In this document: piece after piece, positions 12,201-23,766 of the stretch
Numbering within the stretch: position 1 is the first letter of the stretch
Layout of the letters: each line of letters opens with the position of its first letter
Origin: Gentiana macrophylla
Lineage: Eukaryota; Streptophyta; Magnoliopsida; Gentianales; Gentianaceae
NCBI GenBank assembly: GCA_026214975.1
Contig: CM047808.1
Coordinates: 52,430,321-52,494,320, forward strand
DNA length: 64,000 bases
Reading direction: 5' to 3'
The notes under the pieces: model-generated
The model's database searches: none
Seen by the model: only the letters and a program-made list of their open reading frames with translations
Told to the model about the DNA's origin: nothing
Translations under genes and position numbers: made by a program

Positions 12201-15200
12201 TTATTCATACTTTGGATCTATCGACGTAAAGACTTCCAACTCAGGGTTATACATGTGCTCTAGGTAATGCTTTAGCCTGTGTCCTTTTACTATGAAAGTC
12301 TTCCCAGAGTATTCATTTCTAACTTCACACGCACCTGAATTGAAAGCTTTTGTGACTACTTGTGGTCCATACCATCTAGACTTCAACTTTCCAGGAAAAA
12401 GACAAAGACGCGAATTATATACCAGCACATTATCATGTGCGGTTGAGAATCCTTTTATCATGCAGGCGCTTCGTTCTTTCCTTGTAAATCTTTGCATTCT
12501 CATACGCTTGAAGTCTAAACTCCTCCAATTTATTCAATTCTAGCAATCTCTTTTCACCAGCTAAACCTTTATCCATGTTTAGAAACCTTGTAGCCCACAA
12601 CACTCGGTGCTCGAGTTCTACCGGTAAATGACACGCTTTTGCAAACACTATCATATATGGTGACATCCCAATTATGGTTTTATAAGCTGTTCTGTATGCC
12701 CAAAGAGCGTAATCTAATTTCAAAGACCAATCTTTCCTTGTGGGAATCACAGTCTTCTTTAAGAACCTCTTAATCTCTCTGTTCATGACCTCTACTAGTC
12801 CACTTGTCTGGGGTGATATGCTGCTGCAATCTTATGTCGAATCCAATATCTCAACATCAATTTCTCAAACAACCTATTACAGATATGACTCCCTCCGTCA
12901 CTAATTATGGCTCTGGCCACTTAAAACCTCGTCAAAATGTTCTTCTTAAAAAACCTCAGGACAACCCTGGCATCATTAGTAGGTGAGGCCACTGCCTCCA
13001 CCCATTTGGAAACATAATCGACTGCTACCAGGATGTAACGATTTGATTTTGACGATGTGAAAGGCCCAACAAAATCAATTTTCAATACATCGAATAAATC
13101 CACTTCTAAGATACTCTGCAGTGAAACCTCATTCTGCTTGGAAATATTACCAGTCATTCGACAGGAATGACAGGCTCTTGTAAACTCGTAAGCAGATTTA
13201 TGAATTGTTGGCCAATGGAATCCATATTGCAGTACCTTTGCTACTGTCTTGTCCGGCCCATAGTGACCTCCAACTTCTCCAGAATGGCATTGGCTTAAAA
13301 TACATAGAACCTCGTCATCATTGACGCATCTCCTAAGAATGGTATCAGGACACATCTATATAGGTAGGGATCGTCCAAATAATAATGCTTCAAATATGTA
13401 AAGATCTTCTTCTTATCCACATTCATGAATTCTGGTGGTGGGTACCTTCCTGCTAAATGATTGACAATATTAGCAATCCAAGGGTATACATTGCCCACTC
13501 TTGATGTATTTTGTCGGGTCTGAGATTCAATCGGAGCTACTTCTGAGACGGCAAAAAGTTGTTCATCAGGAAAATTATCTCTAATCACAGTTGGTTGCTC
13601 TTCTTCTAGCAAAGTTAATCTCGACAGGTGATCAACCACCTGGTTCTCATATCCCTTTTTATCTTTAATCTCAACATCTAATTCTTGTAAAAGTAGAATC
13701 CATCTTAACAATCTTGGCATGGATTCTTGTTTGGTTAGAAGGTATTTTAGAGTTGCATGGTCAGTGAATACAGTGACTTTCGATCCTATCAGATATGGTC
13801 GAAACTTGTCAAATACGAAGATAACAACTAAGAGTTCCTTCTCTGTAGTCATATAATTCCATGGGTAATGTTGAGGGTACGACTGGCGTAATAGATAGGC
13901 TTAAAAATTTTATCCTTCCTTTGTCCTAGGGCTGCTCCAACTGCCGTGTCGCTTGCATTAGACATAAGCTCAAAAGGTTTGTTCCAATCTGGTGCTACTA
14001 GAATTGGGGAGGTTATAAGCATTTGCTTTAGTGTGTTGAATGCTTTCTTACATTCTTCAACAATCACAAAAGGTACATCCTTTGCAAGTAATTCCGTCAA
14101 AGGCCTAGAAACTTTAGAGGAATCCTTGATAAACCTCATATATAATCCTGCGTGGCAAAGAAAGGCTCGCAACGTCTTTAAGTTTGTTGGGGGGAGGGGG
14201 GGTAACTTCTCTATTACCTCTATCTTTGCCTTATCAACCTCCATTTCTTTCTTTGAAATCTTATGATCCAACACTATTCCTTATGTTACCATGAAAGACA
14301 TTTTTCCCAGTTAAGTACAAGGTTGGTCACTTCATATCTCTTCAGCACTCTACTCGAGTTGTCCAAGCATTTATCAAAGCTATCTCCAAATATAGAAGAA
14401 TCATCCATGAAAATCTCCAGAAGGTCTTCCACCATGTCCGCAAACAATGACATCATGCACCTTTGACATGTTGCTGGTGCATTACAAAGTCCAAAAGGCA
14501 TGCGATTGTATGCAAAAGTTCTATAGGGACATGTGAAAGTTGTTTTCTCTCGGTCCTGGGGCAATATGGATCTGATAATAACCAGAATATCCATCTAAGA
14601 AACAATAAAAAGCATGACCGCTTAATCTTTCCAACATCTGGTCAATGAATGATAGGTGAAAATAATCTTTACGAGTTGCATCATTCAGTTTCATGAAATC
14701 AATGCAAACTCGATGACCAGTAATTAGTCTCAAAGGGATTAACTCATTGAACTCATTAGGTTGGACAATGAATCCTCATTTCTTGGGCACCATATGAATC
14801 AGGCTCACCCATTCACTATCTGCAATTGGGAAAATGATTCTCATCACCAACATCTTTATAATCTCCTCCTTAACAACATCCTTCAGTTGTGGCGTTAGTC
14901 TCCTTTAAGGTTGTGCTACCACTTTCTTCTCAAGGTCTACAGAGATCTTATGCATGCACACTTATGGGCTTATTCCTTTAATATCTACAATCGTCTGCCC
15001 AAACGCTCCCTTGTGCTCTCTCAATACTCTAAAAAGTTTCTCCTCCTCTAAGGGTGATAGTAACGATGAAATTATAAGGGGAATATTATCATCTTGTAAG
15101 TACACGTACTTCAGGTGAGATGGAAAAGGTTTCAACGTTAAGTTCCTTGGTGGCTCTTCCAGCAATGATCTTAACAGCTTACCAGTCAATTGTAAGTCAA

Positions 15201-15358
15201 TGAACTTGTGCCACGAAGGTCTATGAATTGTTCCTCCTAAATCCACAGAAGATATAGGCTCTACTTCTCGCACTTGACCTTCGCTACACCTAGGCCAGGT
15301 TTCCTCATTACCTTCTTCCTCTTTTAGGAGCAAAGTCTCTACTACTTCAGGGTCTAAT
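12201..15358 (-). pseudogene. pol: Broken Ty3/gypsy pol (RT-RNaseH-integrase), copy 2
   Basis: Better preserved duplicate of 5171-8335. Segments, 5' to 3' on the minus strand: pre-RT linker with LRVLREHKGAFG style residues (14962-15358); RT entry with LDGYSGYYQI (14521-14733); RT core with MPFGLCNAPAT and FMDDSS (14286-14594); RT/RNase H junction with [11 protein letters not shown] (13849-14274); RNase H with [13 protein letters not shown] (13295-13852); integrase HHCC region and first catalytic Asp region with CHSCRMTGN and KIDFVGPF (12921-13355); integrase core with NREIKRF (12433-12786); and integrase C-terminus with KLKSRWYGP (12201-12503). The family resemblance is to Athila/Tat elements. 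Gag and protease are missing and frames are shifted between blocks. The first ~20 codons of the block ending at 15417 come from the neighbouring repeat, not pol. Confidence 0.88.
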
Positions 15359-16874
15359 TGTTGAAATAGTGTCTTAAACCCAATCAGGTTGGACCGGATC
15401 CGACCGGGTCGGAACATTTCTACTATTTCTTTATGTTTTTACATATATTAAATGGCTTTTTTGTTGTCATATACTTGTTCTTTTAAAGAACCAATTATGA
15501 ATTGTTATATGATAACAACATTAGTATTAAACTGTGATAGAGAAACCATGATAGGCGATTATGGTTGATGAGATCTCTAATCACTTTAATAAGTTTGATA
15601 CTTAAATGTCTCTAGGCAGATGTACTATTAAGCAGGGCATTGATAGTATGAACATGCTAGCACATATTAGATGTCTTACATCTTTAAGGGCGTGGATAGA
15701 TCTCGTCTATCGAAGTGTAGAGACACTTGGACTGTACGTGGACTTCTATTAGAGAATGCGTACGTTAGACTGACCCACTTACATTAAATGTCACACTATG
15801 TGGCGGTTGTGTAATTATCCTTAAGACCGGAGTCTTCATGGCATCACGGTATGGATTGTCATGCTTTGACACTATTGAGATTTCCCCTATCCACGGGGCG
15901 ATCATGTGGTAGTGATTGGGTATGATATTGAAGCATGCGGAGTATACATGTTTGGTCTCCGGGAATCACGTATCCTATGATGGGGATCAAATATCCGATA
16001 TGGCCTTCTTATAAGGAATGTCTAGATCTCGTGAATCTTTGCAAAGTGGGAGTAAATGTGTTATTCCTAGAGAGCATGATATCCAGATTATAAGATACGA
16101 TTGTTAATGTATTGACACTCGAGATACGATCATATGGATATTATTACAGCGATAGGATTGTAATTTACACGGTAACTGTTTCACATGAAAGGTAGTAGTC
16201 ATTGCATTTGACTCTTCCGATGATTGGGGGTCACGGTGTGTTGCTAGACGCTCTCCCGTGATCGTTAGGCATGAAGGGCATTTTCGTAATTTTCATTTTG
16301 TGTCTACGGCCAACATATTCGGAAGCCTATCGGGTCACACACATATGAACATCTAGCCGGATTAAAATGTGGTTATAGTTGCTAACCAAATAAGGAAAGA
16401 ATTTATCTCGTACTATAAAGGTTATAGTGGTACATTAACGTGGTAGTATTTATTTATTATGAATAAATATAAGACAATATATTAATTATGTTGATTAATT
16501 AAATATACATATGATGTATATGTTTCAAAATATATATAGATATATGATATACATGTATTTTGCAAATTAATTAATCATAATATTATATTAATTAAATAAT
16601 ATTCTGGATACCAAAATATTGGCATAAGGGGCGCAATATTGAAATGTATTGGATACATTTGAGTTATTACCATAATATTAATATTGGATATTAATTGATT
16701 TTGAAAAAATAGATTTACGGTAACAAGATAAATATAATCAATATAAGATATTGTCAATATCTTGGAAATATTTAATATAGGATATTAAATTAAATGAGAT
16801 AGGCCAATAAAAGATATTTTCCTTATTTTATTAGAAAAAATGTTTTATTTCTCCTCAATCTACTAGGAAACTAA
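15359..16874. repeat. Unclassified LTR-like repeat, no gene
   Basis: About 1.5 kb with no credible coding frame. Its first 400 bp are duplicated at 8331-8730. The part from 16440 to 16800 is very AT-rich. The CACTA element at 16875 is inserted in or at the edge of it. It could be part of an LTR of another retrotransposon, but I cannot find its ends or a primer site. Confidence 0.45.
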
Positions 16875-16904
16875 CACTATAAGAAAAGCCATCTTTAATG
16901 AGGA

Positions 16905-17050
16905 TAATTTAATGAGGAGCGTAAATACCGTCATTAACGGCCAGTTTTAATGAGGAGTAATGACTTTGATGACCAATATCTATTTTCTCCTCATTATTGA
17001 ATACAAAATCTCCTCATTACGTTATACATAAAAGAATCTCCTCATTATTT
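16905..17050. repeat. CACTA left subterminal repeats
   Basis: Several copies of aatgaggag and its complement ctcctcatt within 150 bp of the left end, in both orientations. This is the usual binding-site arrangement for a CACTA-encoded DNA-binding protein. Confidence 0.7.
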
Positions 17051-17317
17051 CTTGAAATATATTATTTTTAAATCAATTTCTTCTTAAATCTACCCAAAAA
17101 AAATTATTGTGAAAAATTAAACTACCCAAAAAATAATAAAAGACCACTTTTTATTTTTATTTTATACAAAACCTCACCCATACATAGTGCTGTAAACGAG
17201 CCGAGCCGAGCCGAGTAGCTGATGTTCAAACTCGAGCTCGTTTATTATCGAGTAGGCTCGGCTCGACTCGTTAAGACAAACGAGCCTAAAAGCCTGTTCG
17301 AGCTCGGCTCGATAAGA

Positions 17318-17392
17318 AAGAAGAAAGCTCGAGCTCGAGCTCGAGCTCGATATCAAGCTCGCGAACAGGCTCGAACTCGAGCTCGGCTCGTT
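17318..17392. repeat. hAT left subterminal GAGCTCG repeats
   Basis: Runs of self-complementary gagctc/ctcgag units. Open frames here encode only Ala-Arg style repeats and are spurious. Confidence 0.7.
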
Positions 17393-17955
17393 CAACAGAG
17401 TGTTTTTTAACAGAATCAGTTCAGCCCATACAAACTCAAAAAAAAAAACAAATACAGGGGACACATTCACAAATACACAAAATAACCCGATAGGCAATAG
17501 TCCAAATTCAAATACAACAACTAGCAAACACAAGTTACAACTTAAAGGGTTCAAAATGAGTTAATTGACCGCCGACCGGATAACATTACATAATAAATTC
17601 TTAGACAAAACAGTCCAAATGTCTAATACATAAAAAAAACAAACAAAATCCTTCTTCATATCATCCAGCCACTAATACACAACACGGCACCTGCATTTGA
17701 ATAACAAAGAAACTCATTTAGATATTCGCCTTAACCGAAAATCAGTTTAGTTTAGTTTAGTTTACCATCTTTGCATACAAGTCGATGAAGTCATTGGATG
17801 CAAGTATGATTAAATTTAAAAAAAACAATGCTTAAATGAAGCACCTCAGACATCATCGGGTAGTTCAAATCTTTCAAATGCTTTCGAAAGCTGGTCTTCT
17901 TCTTGATTCTACAAATAAAAATATAGGTAATTACAGATTAATAACTAAATTTAGG

Positions 17956-17957
<2 letters not shown>

Positions 17958-17991
<34 letters not shown>

Positions 17992-20096
17992 ATGATAAGA
18001 CATACCCGAGCTTTCTTCTTCAAGCCATGCAAGCAACGAACCCAATCTCTACCACATAGTAACATTTCAACCGTTTCCACGGCCAAGGAAGCACGATGTT
18101 CATCCACTACCCTACCACCAGCACTAAAGGTTGATTCCGAAGCCACGCTAGTAATTGGAATTGACAGAATATCACTTGCCATCTTTGACAATATCGGAAA
18201 CCTATGCTTTTTCCTTTCCACCAATCAAGTACATCAAGATGAGCATCAACATCACAGTTATACCTATGCTCATCCAAGTACATGTCTAACTCGGACCTTT
18301 GAGTTGAAGATTTATCAACTTTACTCATTAACATATGGAATTTTTCTTTTCCACTCAAAACCTTGTGCCCAAACATGTCATTGTCTCCACCACCACTTGA
18401 AGAATTCCCTGTTTCCCTACCTCGTTTCCCTCCACCCTTTTCTTTTCCTTCATTCGATGAGTTATAAGCAACGGCATATTCATTAAATAACTCATGTGAT
18501 ATTTTCACAATCTGATCAACATAAAGAGAAGAACGTTCACCATAGATAACTTCAAAAGAAACATTGATCACATTCATCTTATACCTCGGGTCCAAAAGAG
18601 CACCCAATGATAATAACACATTACTATCTCCCCAATACTTATCAAACTTTTGTGTCATACTTGAAGCCATATTCCTAATATTTTCAGATTCATCAAGTGC
18701 CTTTTCATTTAACAATGCTTTGATCTCAAAAAGCTCCACAAGAAATAGATTTGAAGTGGGATATTCACTACCAGAAATAATATTAGTCACAACATTTAAA
18801 AAGGCCTAAGAATTTGCACACTTCTTCCACTTTTTTCCACTCTCAATGCGGAGTTGGAACATAATGAAAACCGGGATCAATATCAGTACCTAGAGAACAC
18901 ATCTTTCACTTCTATTGCAGCAGCCAACATCATGTAGGTACCATTCCACCTCGTCAGACAATCCAAACTTAAACTCTTACAAGACAAATTCAGTTGATTT
19001 TTTTATTTTAGCAAACTGAATGAGTCGAGACTCAGAATTTTTCAAATACTTAATTCCCTCCCTAACAGTATCAATCGTTGTCTCAATTTTCTTAAGACCA
19101 TCTTGGACCAAAAGATTAAGGATATGGGCACAACAACGTACGTGGAATAATTTCCCTCCAATACTTAATGGTTTTCTCAAGCTAAGATCCTCCTTAAGTC
19201 TCCTAACACAAACATCATTATAAGAAGCATTATCCACGGTTATGCTCGAAATCTTATCCTCAATCCCCAACCAACAAAACACTTGTGGAGCGATCGGCTA
19301 TAATAACACCAAAGATGTGGGGTGGGACATTACAAAAATTCAATACACGCTTTTGCAAAACCCAATCACAATCAACATAATGTCCGGTCACAACCATATA
19401 TTGAATATGTTGTCCGGATTTCCATAAATCAGTTGTAATGCTAATTCTACCAACACCGAGAAGGCAACTCTTCAATATTTTCTTTTCATTTTCATAAACG
19501 GAAAAACAATCCTTTCTAACAAAGTGTACTCTTGATCGGTTGATAAAGCGGAGAAATAGCCTTCGAAACTTATTAAAAATTTCATGCTCCATTTGTGAGA
19601 AAGGATATTCATGTGCCAAAGTCATATGTGCAGCAAGTTCACGTACCTTTGCATGGTCATAAGAAAAGTTAGAAATTGAGGAGGTACCATCCGGGGTTGT
19701 CTCCTTTGAAGGACAAAAGTTGTTGTGATTGGCCCGATTGTTTGTTTTTTTTCGATTAATCTTCCTTTGCAAGCAATTTTCCAAATGACGTTTGTGTTGC
19801 GTCGTGGCTCCACTTTTCCCCTTGGCAAAGTACTCTTTACAGTGATTACATTGCACTTTGACAACACCATTAATTGTCACCTCTTTCATTTCCTTCCAAA
19901 CCTCTGAGGTTTTCGTACGTGGCTTCTTGCGAAACAAATTCTCTTGCCCTCCGTCTTCTACATCATCATCAGCACCACCATCAAAATCAGCTTCAACATC
20001 TCCAACATCTTCGGATGCCATAATTTCACAATCGTCTATGTAAAAGTTCATGGTATCGTTGTTGATAAAAATAGAATTAGTAGAGGCCTGTGACAT
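17958..20096 (-). pseudogene. Broken hAT (Ac/RICESLEEPER-like) transposase
   Basis: Minus-strand remains in at least three frames. The N-terminal block (19260-20096, starting MSQASTN) holds a BED-type zinc finger: CNHC, then H and C spaced as in TTQHKRHLENC. The middle block (18977-19282) has TVDNASYND and [18 protein letters not shown], characteristic of the hAT catalytic fold. The next block (18107-18790) contains LGALLDPRYKM. The C-terminal block (17958-18224) has ITSVASESTFSAGGRVV, the hAT dimerisation signature. The order matches plant hAT transposases that cut and paste DNA in the nucleus. Frame breaks at about 19260, 18800-18970 and 18200 prevent a full protein, although some gaps could be introns. 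The (TA)n tract at 17959 interrupts the extreme C-terminus. Confidence 0.85.
17959..17988. repeat. (TA)n microsatellite
   Basis: Fifteen TA units at the end of the hAT transposase remnant. Confidence 0.9.
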
Positions 20097-20984
20097 ATCT
20101 GGAATGAAAACAATTTTCTGTCTATTTCAGTTTGCTATCTAAATCTAATGAAGCTAACCATCAACCAAATTTGACTAGGGAGGCAAGATATAAGGTACCA
20201 GAATGTTTCATTTTAATGTATAACATCAATACTAATTTACATTTACATTTACATTTAAATAATCTAATACAGATTCCTTATTTATCCAATAATAAGGAAT
20301 GTTTCATATAAGGTACCAGAATGTTTCCTTATTTATCCAATAATCTAATACAGATTCTCTAATCAATCATTCACTGTGCAATATTGGTGCAATATTTATG
20401 GCCCCTTAAATCCCTGCTACAGCCTCTAGAACTTGATCTCAATTCTCAAAGATAGAGGCTGTTAGTTAACTCAGATTTCTAGCAAATTGTCAAATTTTTT
20501 AGACAGCTGAGTAAATTTTTCTGCTTTTTAGACAGCATTTTATTTCATGCTTTAGTACCTACAAGTTGTCGTGTATGTATCTTCAAGTAAAAAAAAATTG
20601 GTCTTCAACAGCATCTAAAATTAGTATTCCCAGAAAGTGATTCGATACAAGTTACAACATCTTTCAGCTCAAAAACGAGCCAAAAACGAGCCAAAAACCA
20701 GACTAATCGATTCATACCTGCAGCCAAAAACCAGACGAACTGGAGAAGGCGAGAGGCGGACTGGCGGAGAGGCGGAGAGGCGGTCCAGGCGGAGAGCTCA
20801 GACTTCAATCGAGTAGTAAGCGAGAGCAGAGAGCGGCGGCGGGAGCTCAGGGTTGACCGGTTGAATTGGCGAGGAGGCAGACTGAGTGAATAATTTGGGG
20901 TGAATCTGTGAATGACTGAATGAGATGTGTAAATTGTGTTTTTATATATTTATTATTTATATAATATTATTAATATATAATATA
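20097..20984. other. hAT non-coding 5' region
   Basis: Lies upstream of the minus-strand transposase. It includes a local partial duplication (a segment starting aaggtaccagaatgtttc at about 20195 and 20308) and a GC-rich run of ggcggagaggcgg at 20755-20795. No gene is seen. It probably contains the transposase leader and promoter. Confidence 0.4.
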
Positions 20985-21145
20985 TGTTCACGAGCTTAAA
21001 CGAGTGTTCGCGAACATACTCGTGTAAGCTCGTTTACTAAACGAGTACTAGAACCAGCTCGAGCTCGGCTCGATAGTGATACTGAACGAGCTCGAACGAG
21101 CTTAAACGAGCCGAGCTCGAGCCTCGTTCGTGAAATTATGCCTGA

Positions 21146-22490
21146 TAATTTCAGTAGTTCTGTGCTTACAGGATTGTAAGTGTTCTTCCTTAATTTAAAC
21201 CTTTTCTGTGGCTCAAGTATTAGATTAAGGTGTCTGTGCTTTGCTTGATTAATTTATTGTCTCTGAACTATGGATGTCTGTGGATGTGTTTGGACTGAAT
21301 CATTTCTGAAAGAAGTATGGTCCAAAGGTGGACAATAGGTCAAACACACACAGACAAGGTTCAGTTCATTTTCAATAAGATTACTCAAGGTCTGAGCTGT
21401 TGTTTTGTTCTCTATTTTTACCCCTTTGTTTTGGTGAATCGGTGAAGAAATTCACTGATTCTGTTTTGTTTCTGAACCTATGTGCATTGGTTGTTTTACT
21501 GTGCTAAATTTTGATCCCACCTTCTTGCTGCACTTTGAACACCTTGCACACTTGCACATCTTGTCATTACACTTTCTTGTTGCACACGAAAGCACTCTGC
21601 ATTTGCTGCGTTTCTTGATGTGCTTCACTTTGGAATAATCCTATTGAATACATAGGCTTGTTGGTCCGCTTTGCTGTGAATATATACTTGGCCTTGATGA
21701 ATTTCTCGTGGCTGAACTCTACTGTGCTCATAAGCTACTGTGCTGTATCTGTTGATCTTTGGAAACCTGGTGCTGAAACAATCTGTTACTCTGTCAGGAT
21801 TTTGTCCTTGCTGTTGTGCATCCTGTTTTGTAGACTCGTAATAGGCCGTCATGTGTTGCTGATCTGTTGTCCAGAGTGTGCTCAGACAGAGATTAACAGT
21901 TCTGATAGTCTCAACCCCTTGTTCTGACTATCATTGTTGGGAATCTACTGAGTGGACAGCCTAGTGCTTTTGATCGACTTTGTGTTTGTAATCCTTCAAG
22001 TTTGCTATTTTTACCCTATTGAATTTGCGTGAGTACTCTTTGGAATCTGGTTTTGTCTAATCTGCACTTGCTACATCTTTGGTGAAATTTGAGAAGCAGA
22101 TTTTGGCCTTTGTTTTTCTTACCATTTGAAATCACTAGAGCATTCTCGTTAATCTCGCTTTGTGATTTAATTTATGTTTCTTTGTTGATTAAGTGATCTT
22201 GCATACCCTTGGTCTACTCAAGATCGAATTTTATAAGATCACTAAAAGTTTACTTTTTATTAAGCAAGTTGCTTGCTAGAATCTCTGTATATAATCTAGG
22301 TTGTAACAATCTGTTCTTATCAATCTGAACTTAGATACTTGTGCATCTAATTGTTAGTATTGCAACCTGCTCTTTTTACACTTCTAATCAAAAATCCACT
22401 TCTGATTCACTTTTGACCATGCTTAATCTGAAGCTCCGGGATTCTGCTTTTGGGATTTATTTGTGTAGGTTTGATTTTTTTGATTAATTA
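21146..22490. other. CACTA interior without recognisable gene
   Basis: About 1.3 kb of T-rich sequence with only short meaningless open frames. It could be remains of introns and untranslated sequence of a lost CACTA transposase gene, but nothing in it is diagnostic. Confidence 0.4.
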
Positions 22491-22494
22491 ATTC

Positions 22495-22845
22495 ATGATT
22501 AATGAGGATCAAATCACTCTATAACGAGGAGATGTGTTGTCATTGAATTTTTATTTAATGAGGAGATTAGTCATCATTAAAAACATTTTTATGAGGAGAT
22601 TAGTCATCATAAAAAATATTTTAATGAGGAGAAATTCTGTCATTAAAATAATTTTAATGAGGAGGATATATTCTCATTAAATGTATGATATAATTAATGA
22701 GGAGATTCAATTCTCCTCATTATATACCTTTAACAAGAGAAGCTGCAATGATGAGTGGTTTCTCCTCATTAGAAGTCTTTAATGAGGAGAAATGGACAAT
22801 TAATGAGGAGAATTCTCCTCATTAAAAACCGAATTTCTTGTAGTG
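22495..22845. repeat. CACTA right subterminal repeats with perfect palindrome
   Basis: At least ten copies of aatgaggag or ctcctcatt in both orientations. At 22800-22825 two units meet head to head in a perfect 26-bp palindrome centred on gaattc. This would extrude as a hairpin close to the transposon end. Confidence 0.75.
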
Positions 22846-22888
22846 ATAATCCCAATCAGATTGGGAATGACTAAGGGTGCAGGTACTC

Positions 22889-23260
22889 TGTTGGGTATAC
22901 AGCACTCTGCCTGCCTTGTGCGTTCAACCCATGGCGCTGTGAAGGTGTGGTATAAAGAAATAAAGTAGCACATTTACTAACACCAATTGGTTTTAGTACA
23001 ACGGTAAGCGCTTGATCCTAAAAACTGGTATCGGAGCAAGGTTATGGGTTCGAATCCCGGCAACAGCATTCTGTGGTAAACCACGGTTGAGTGGGTAGCA
23101 GGTGCTGGGGGGAGATTGTTGGGTATACAACACTCTGCCCGCCTTGTGCGTTCAACCCATGGCGCTGTGAAGGTGTGGTATAAGGAAATAAAGTAGCACA
23201 TTTACTAACACCAATTGGTTTTAGTACAACGGTAAGCGCTTGATCCTAAAAACTGGTATC
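22889..23260 (+). mobile_element. Small terminal-repeat element (TRIM-like) with Pol III box A/B motifs
   Basis: A ~144-bp segment starting TGTTGGGTATAC (22889) recurs at 23117 with an offset of 228 bp. Between the copies lie a primer-site-like tggtatcggagca (23026), a perfect Pol III box B GGTTCGAATCC (23047-23057) and a purine tract ctggggggaga directly before the second TGTTGGG. A box A-like TAGTACAACGG is at 22994-23004, 42 bp before box B. The layout is that of a terminal-repeat retrotransposon in miniature, but the A/B boxes also fit a tRNA-derived SINE. The second repeat stops at tggtatc, where element B's truncated LTR begins. Confidence 0.55.
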
Positions 23261-23766
23261 ATTATTTATGTTTTGATGATGATTCGTCACGAAATTAGAC
23301 AAATCACTTACAACCCATGATGATGAAGTCATAACTAACTGTTATAGTGCATAATAAAAGAAGAAGCAAGAAATGGTCTAGAGATAAATGTATAAGTTCT
23401 ATCTAGAGTCTGAACTTTGTATAGGTTGTTTCAGACAAGCTTTGTAATAGAATTGGAACTAGTCGAACAGCTGAGTCACAACAAGAAAACTGAGTTATAG
23501 CAAGAAAACTGAATATGCACATGAATAATTGAGGGTTCAAACTCAGTTATGCTAGAACTGAAGAAGATAAGTTCGTTGAGGACACAGACTCGATTGGCTT
23601 ATCTAGAAGATCAAGAAGCGAGGACATAGACTCGATTCACAGAAGATCAAGAACTGAGATAGCAAACTCAGTTAGAAGCTAATTAAGACGTGATTATAAG
23701 TCAGGATTCTGGCAAGTCTGTGGTGACCTGAAACTGAGTTATAGATCATGTAAAACTGAATAATCT
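23261..23766 (+). repeat. Element B 5' LTR, first part
   Basis: Matches the 3' LTR of B from about its 11th base (attatttatgttttgatg). It is interrupted after aatct at 23766 by element A and resumes at 37509. Confidence 0.85.
23762..23766 (+). repeat. Target site duplication AATCT, left of element A
   Basis: AATCT is present on both sides of A (also 37504-37508) and once in the uninterrupted B 3' LTR (ctgaataatcttaagg near 56385). Confidence 0.93.

Larger units (their letters stand above)
8795..15763. repeat. Unit 2 of the ~7-kb direct tandem duplication
   Basis: Second copy of 1773-8730. It diverges from unit 1 immediately after 'gaatgcgtac' (8730 and 15763), where unit 2 continues into the unclassified repeat. 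Reading frames are better preserved than in unit 1. Many differences are CAG/CTG in this unit against CG-containing strings in unit 1. Confidence 0.9.
17185..21145. mobile_element. hAT transposon inserted in the CACTA element
   Basis: The left end begins near 'tagtgctgtaaacgagccg' and is followed by dense gagctcg/cgagctc repeats to about 17395. The right end (about 20985-21145) has matching gagctcg/cgagccgag repeats and ends near 'gcctcgttcgtgaa'. Such GAGCTCG-rich ends are common in plant Ac-like hAT elements, and the enclosed minus-strand transposase confirms the superfamily. The outermost terminal inverted repeats are degenerate, and I could not find an 8-bp target duplication, so both boundaries are approximate. 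Confidence 0.65.
16875..22845. mobile_element. CACTA (En/Spm-type) DNA transposon, non-autonomous, carrying a nested hAT
   Basis: The termini are CACTATAAGAAA at 16875 and its imperfect inverse TTTCTTGTAGTG ending at 22845, the canonical plant CACTA end. Many copies of the subterminal motif aatgaggag/ctcctcatt lie in both orientations next to each end. The expected 3-bp target duplication is not clean (TAA before, ATA after), so one end may be mutated. After subtracting the hAT insertion about 2 kb of CACTA sequence remains, with no recognisable TNPA or TNPD protein. It would need a transposase supplied in trans. Confidence 0.75.

Noticed and set aside
15359..16874. A host gene or promoter in the gap between gypsy and CACTA elements
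   Set aside because: There is no sustained coding frame, and the first 400 bp are repeat sequence duplicated elsewhere in the window.
17222..17554. Short ORFs in the GAGCTCG-rich stretch
   Set aside because: They are translations of a palindromic subterminal repeat of the hAT element.
22989..23067. A tRNA gene with box A and box B
   Set aside because: No acceptor stem or cloverleaf can be drawn, and the segment belongs to a repeated element.
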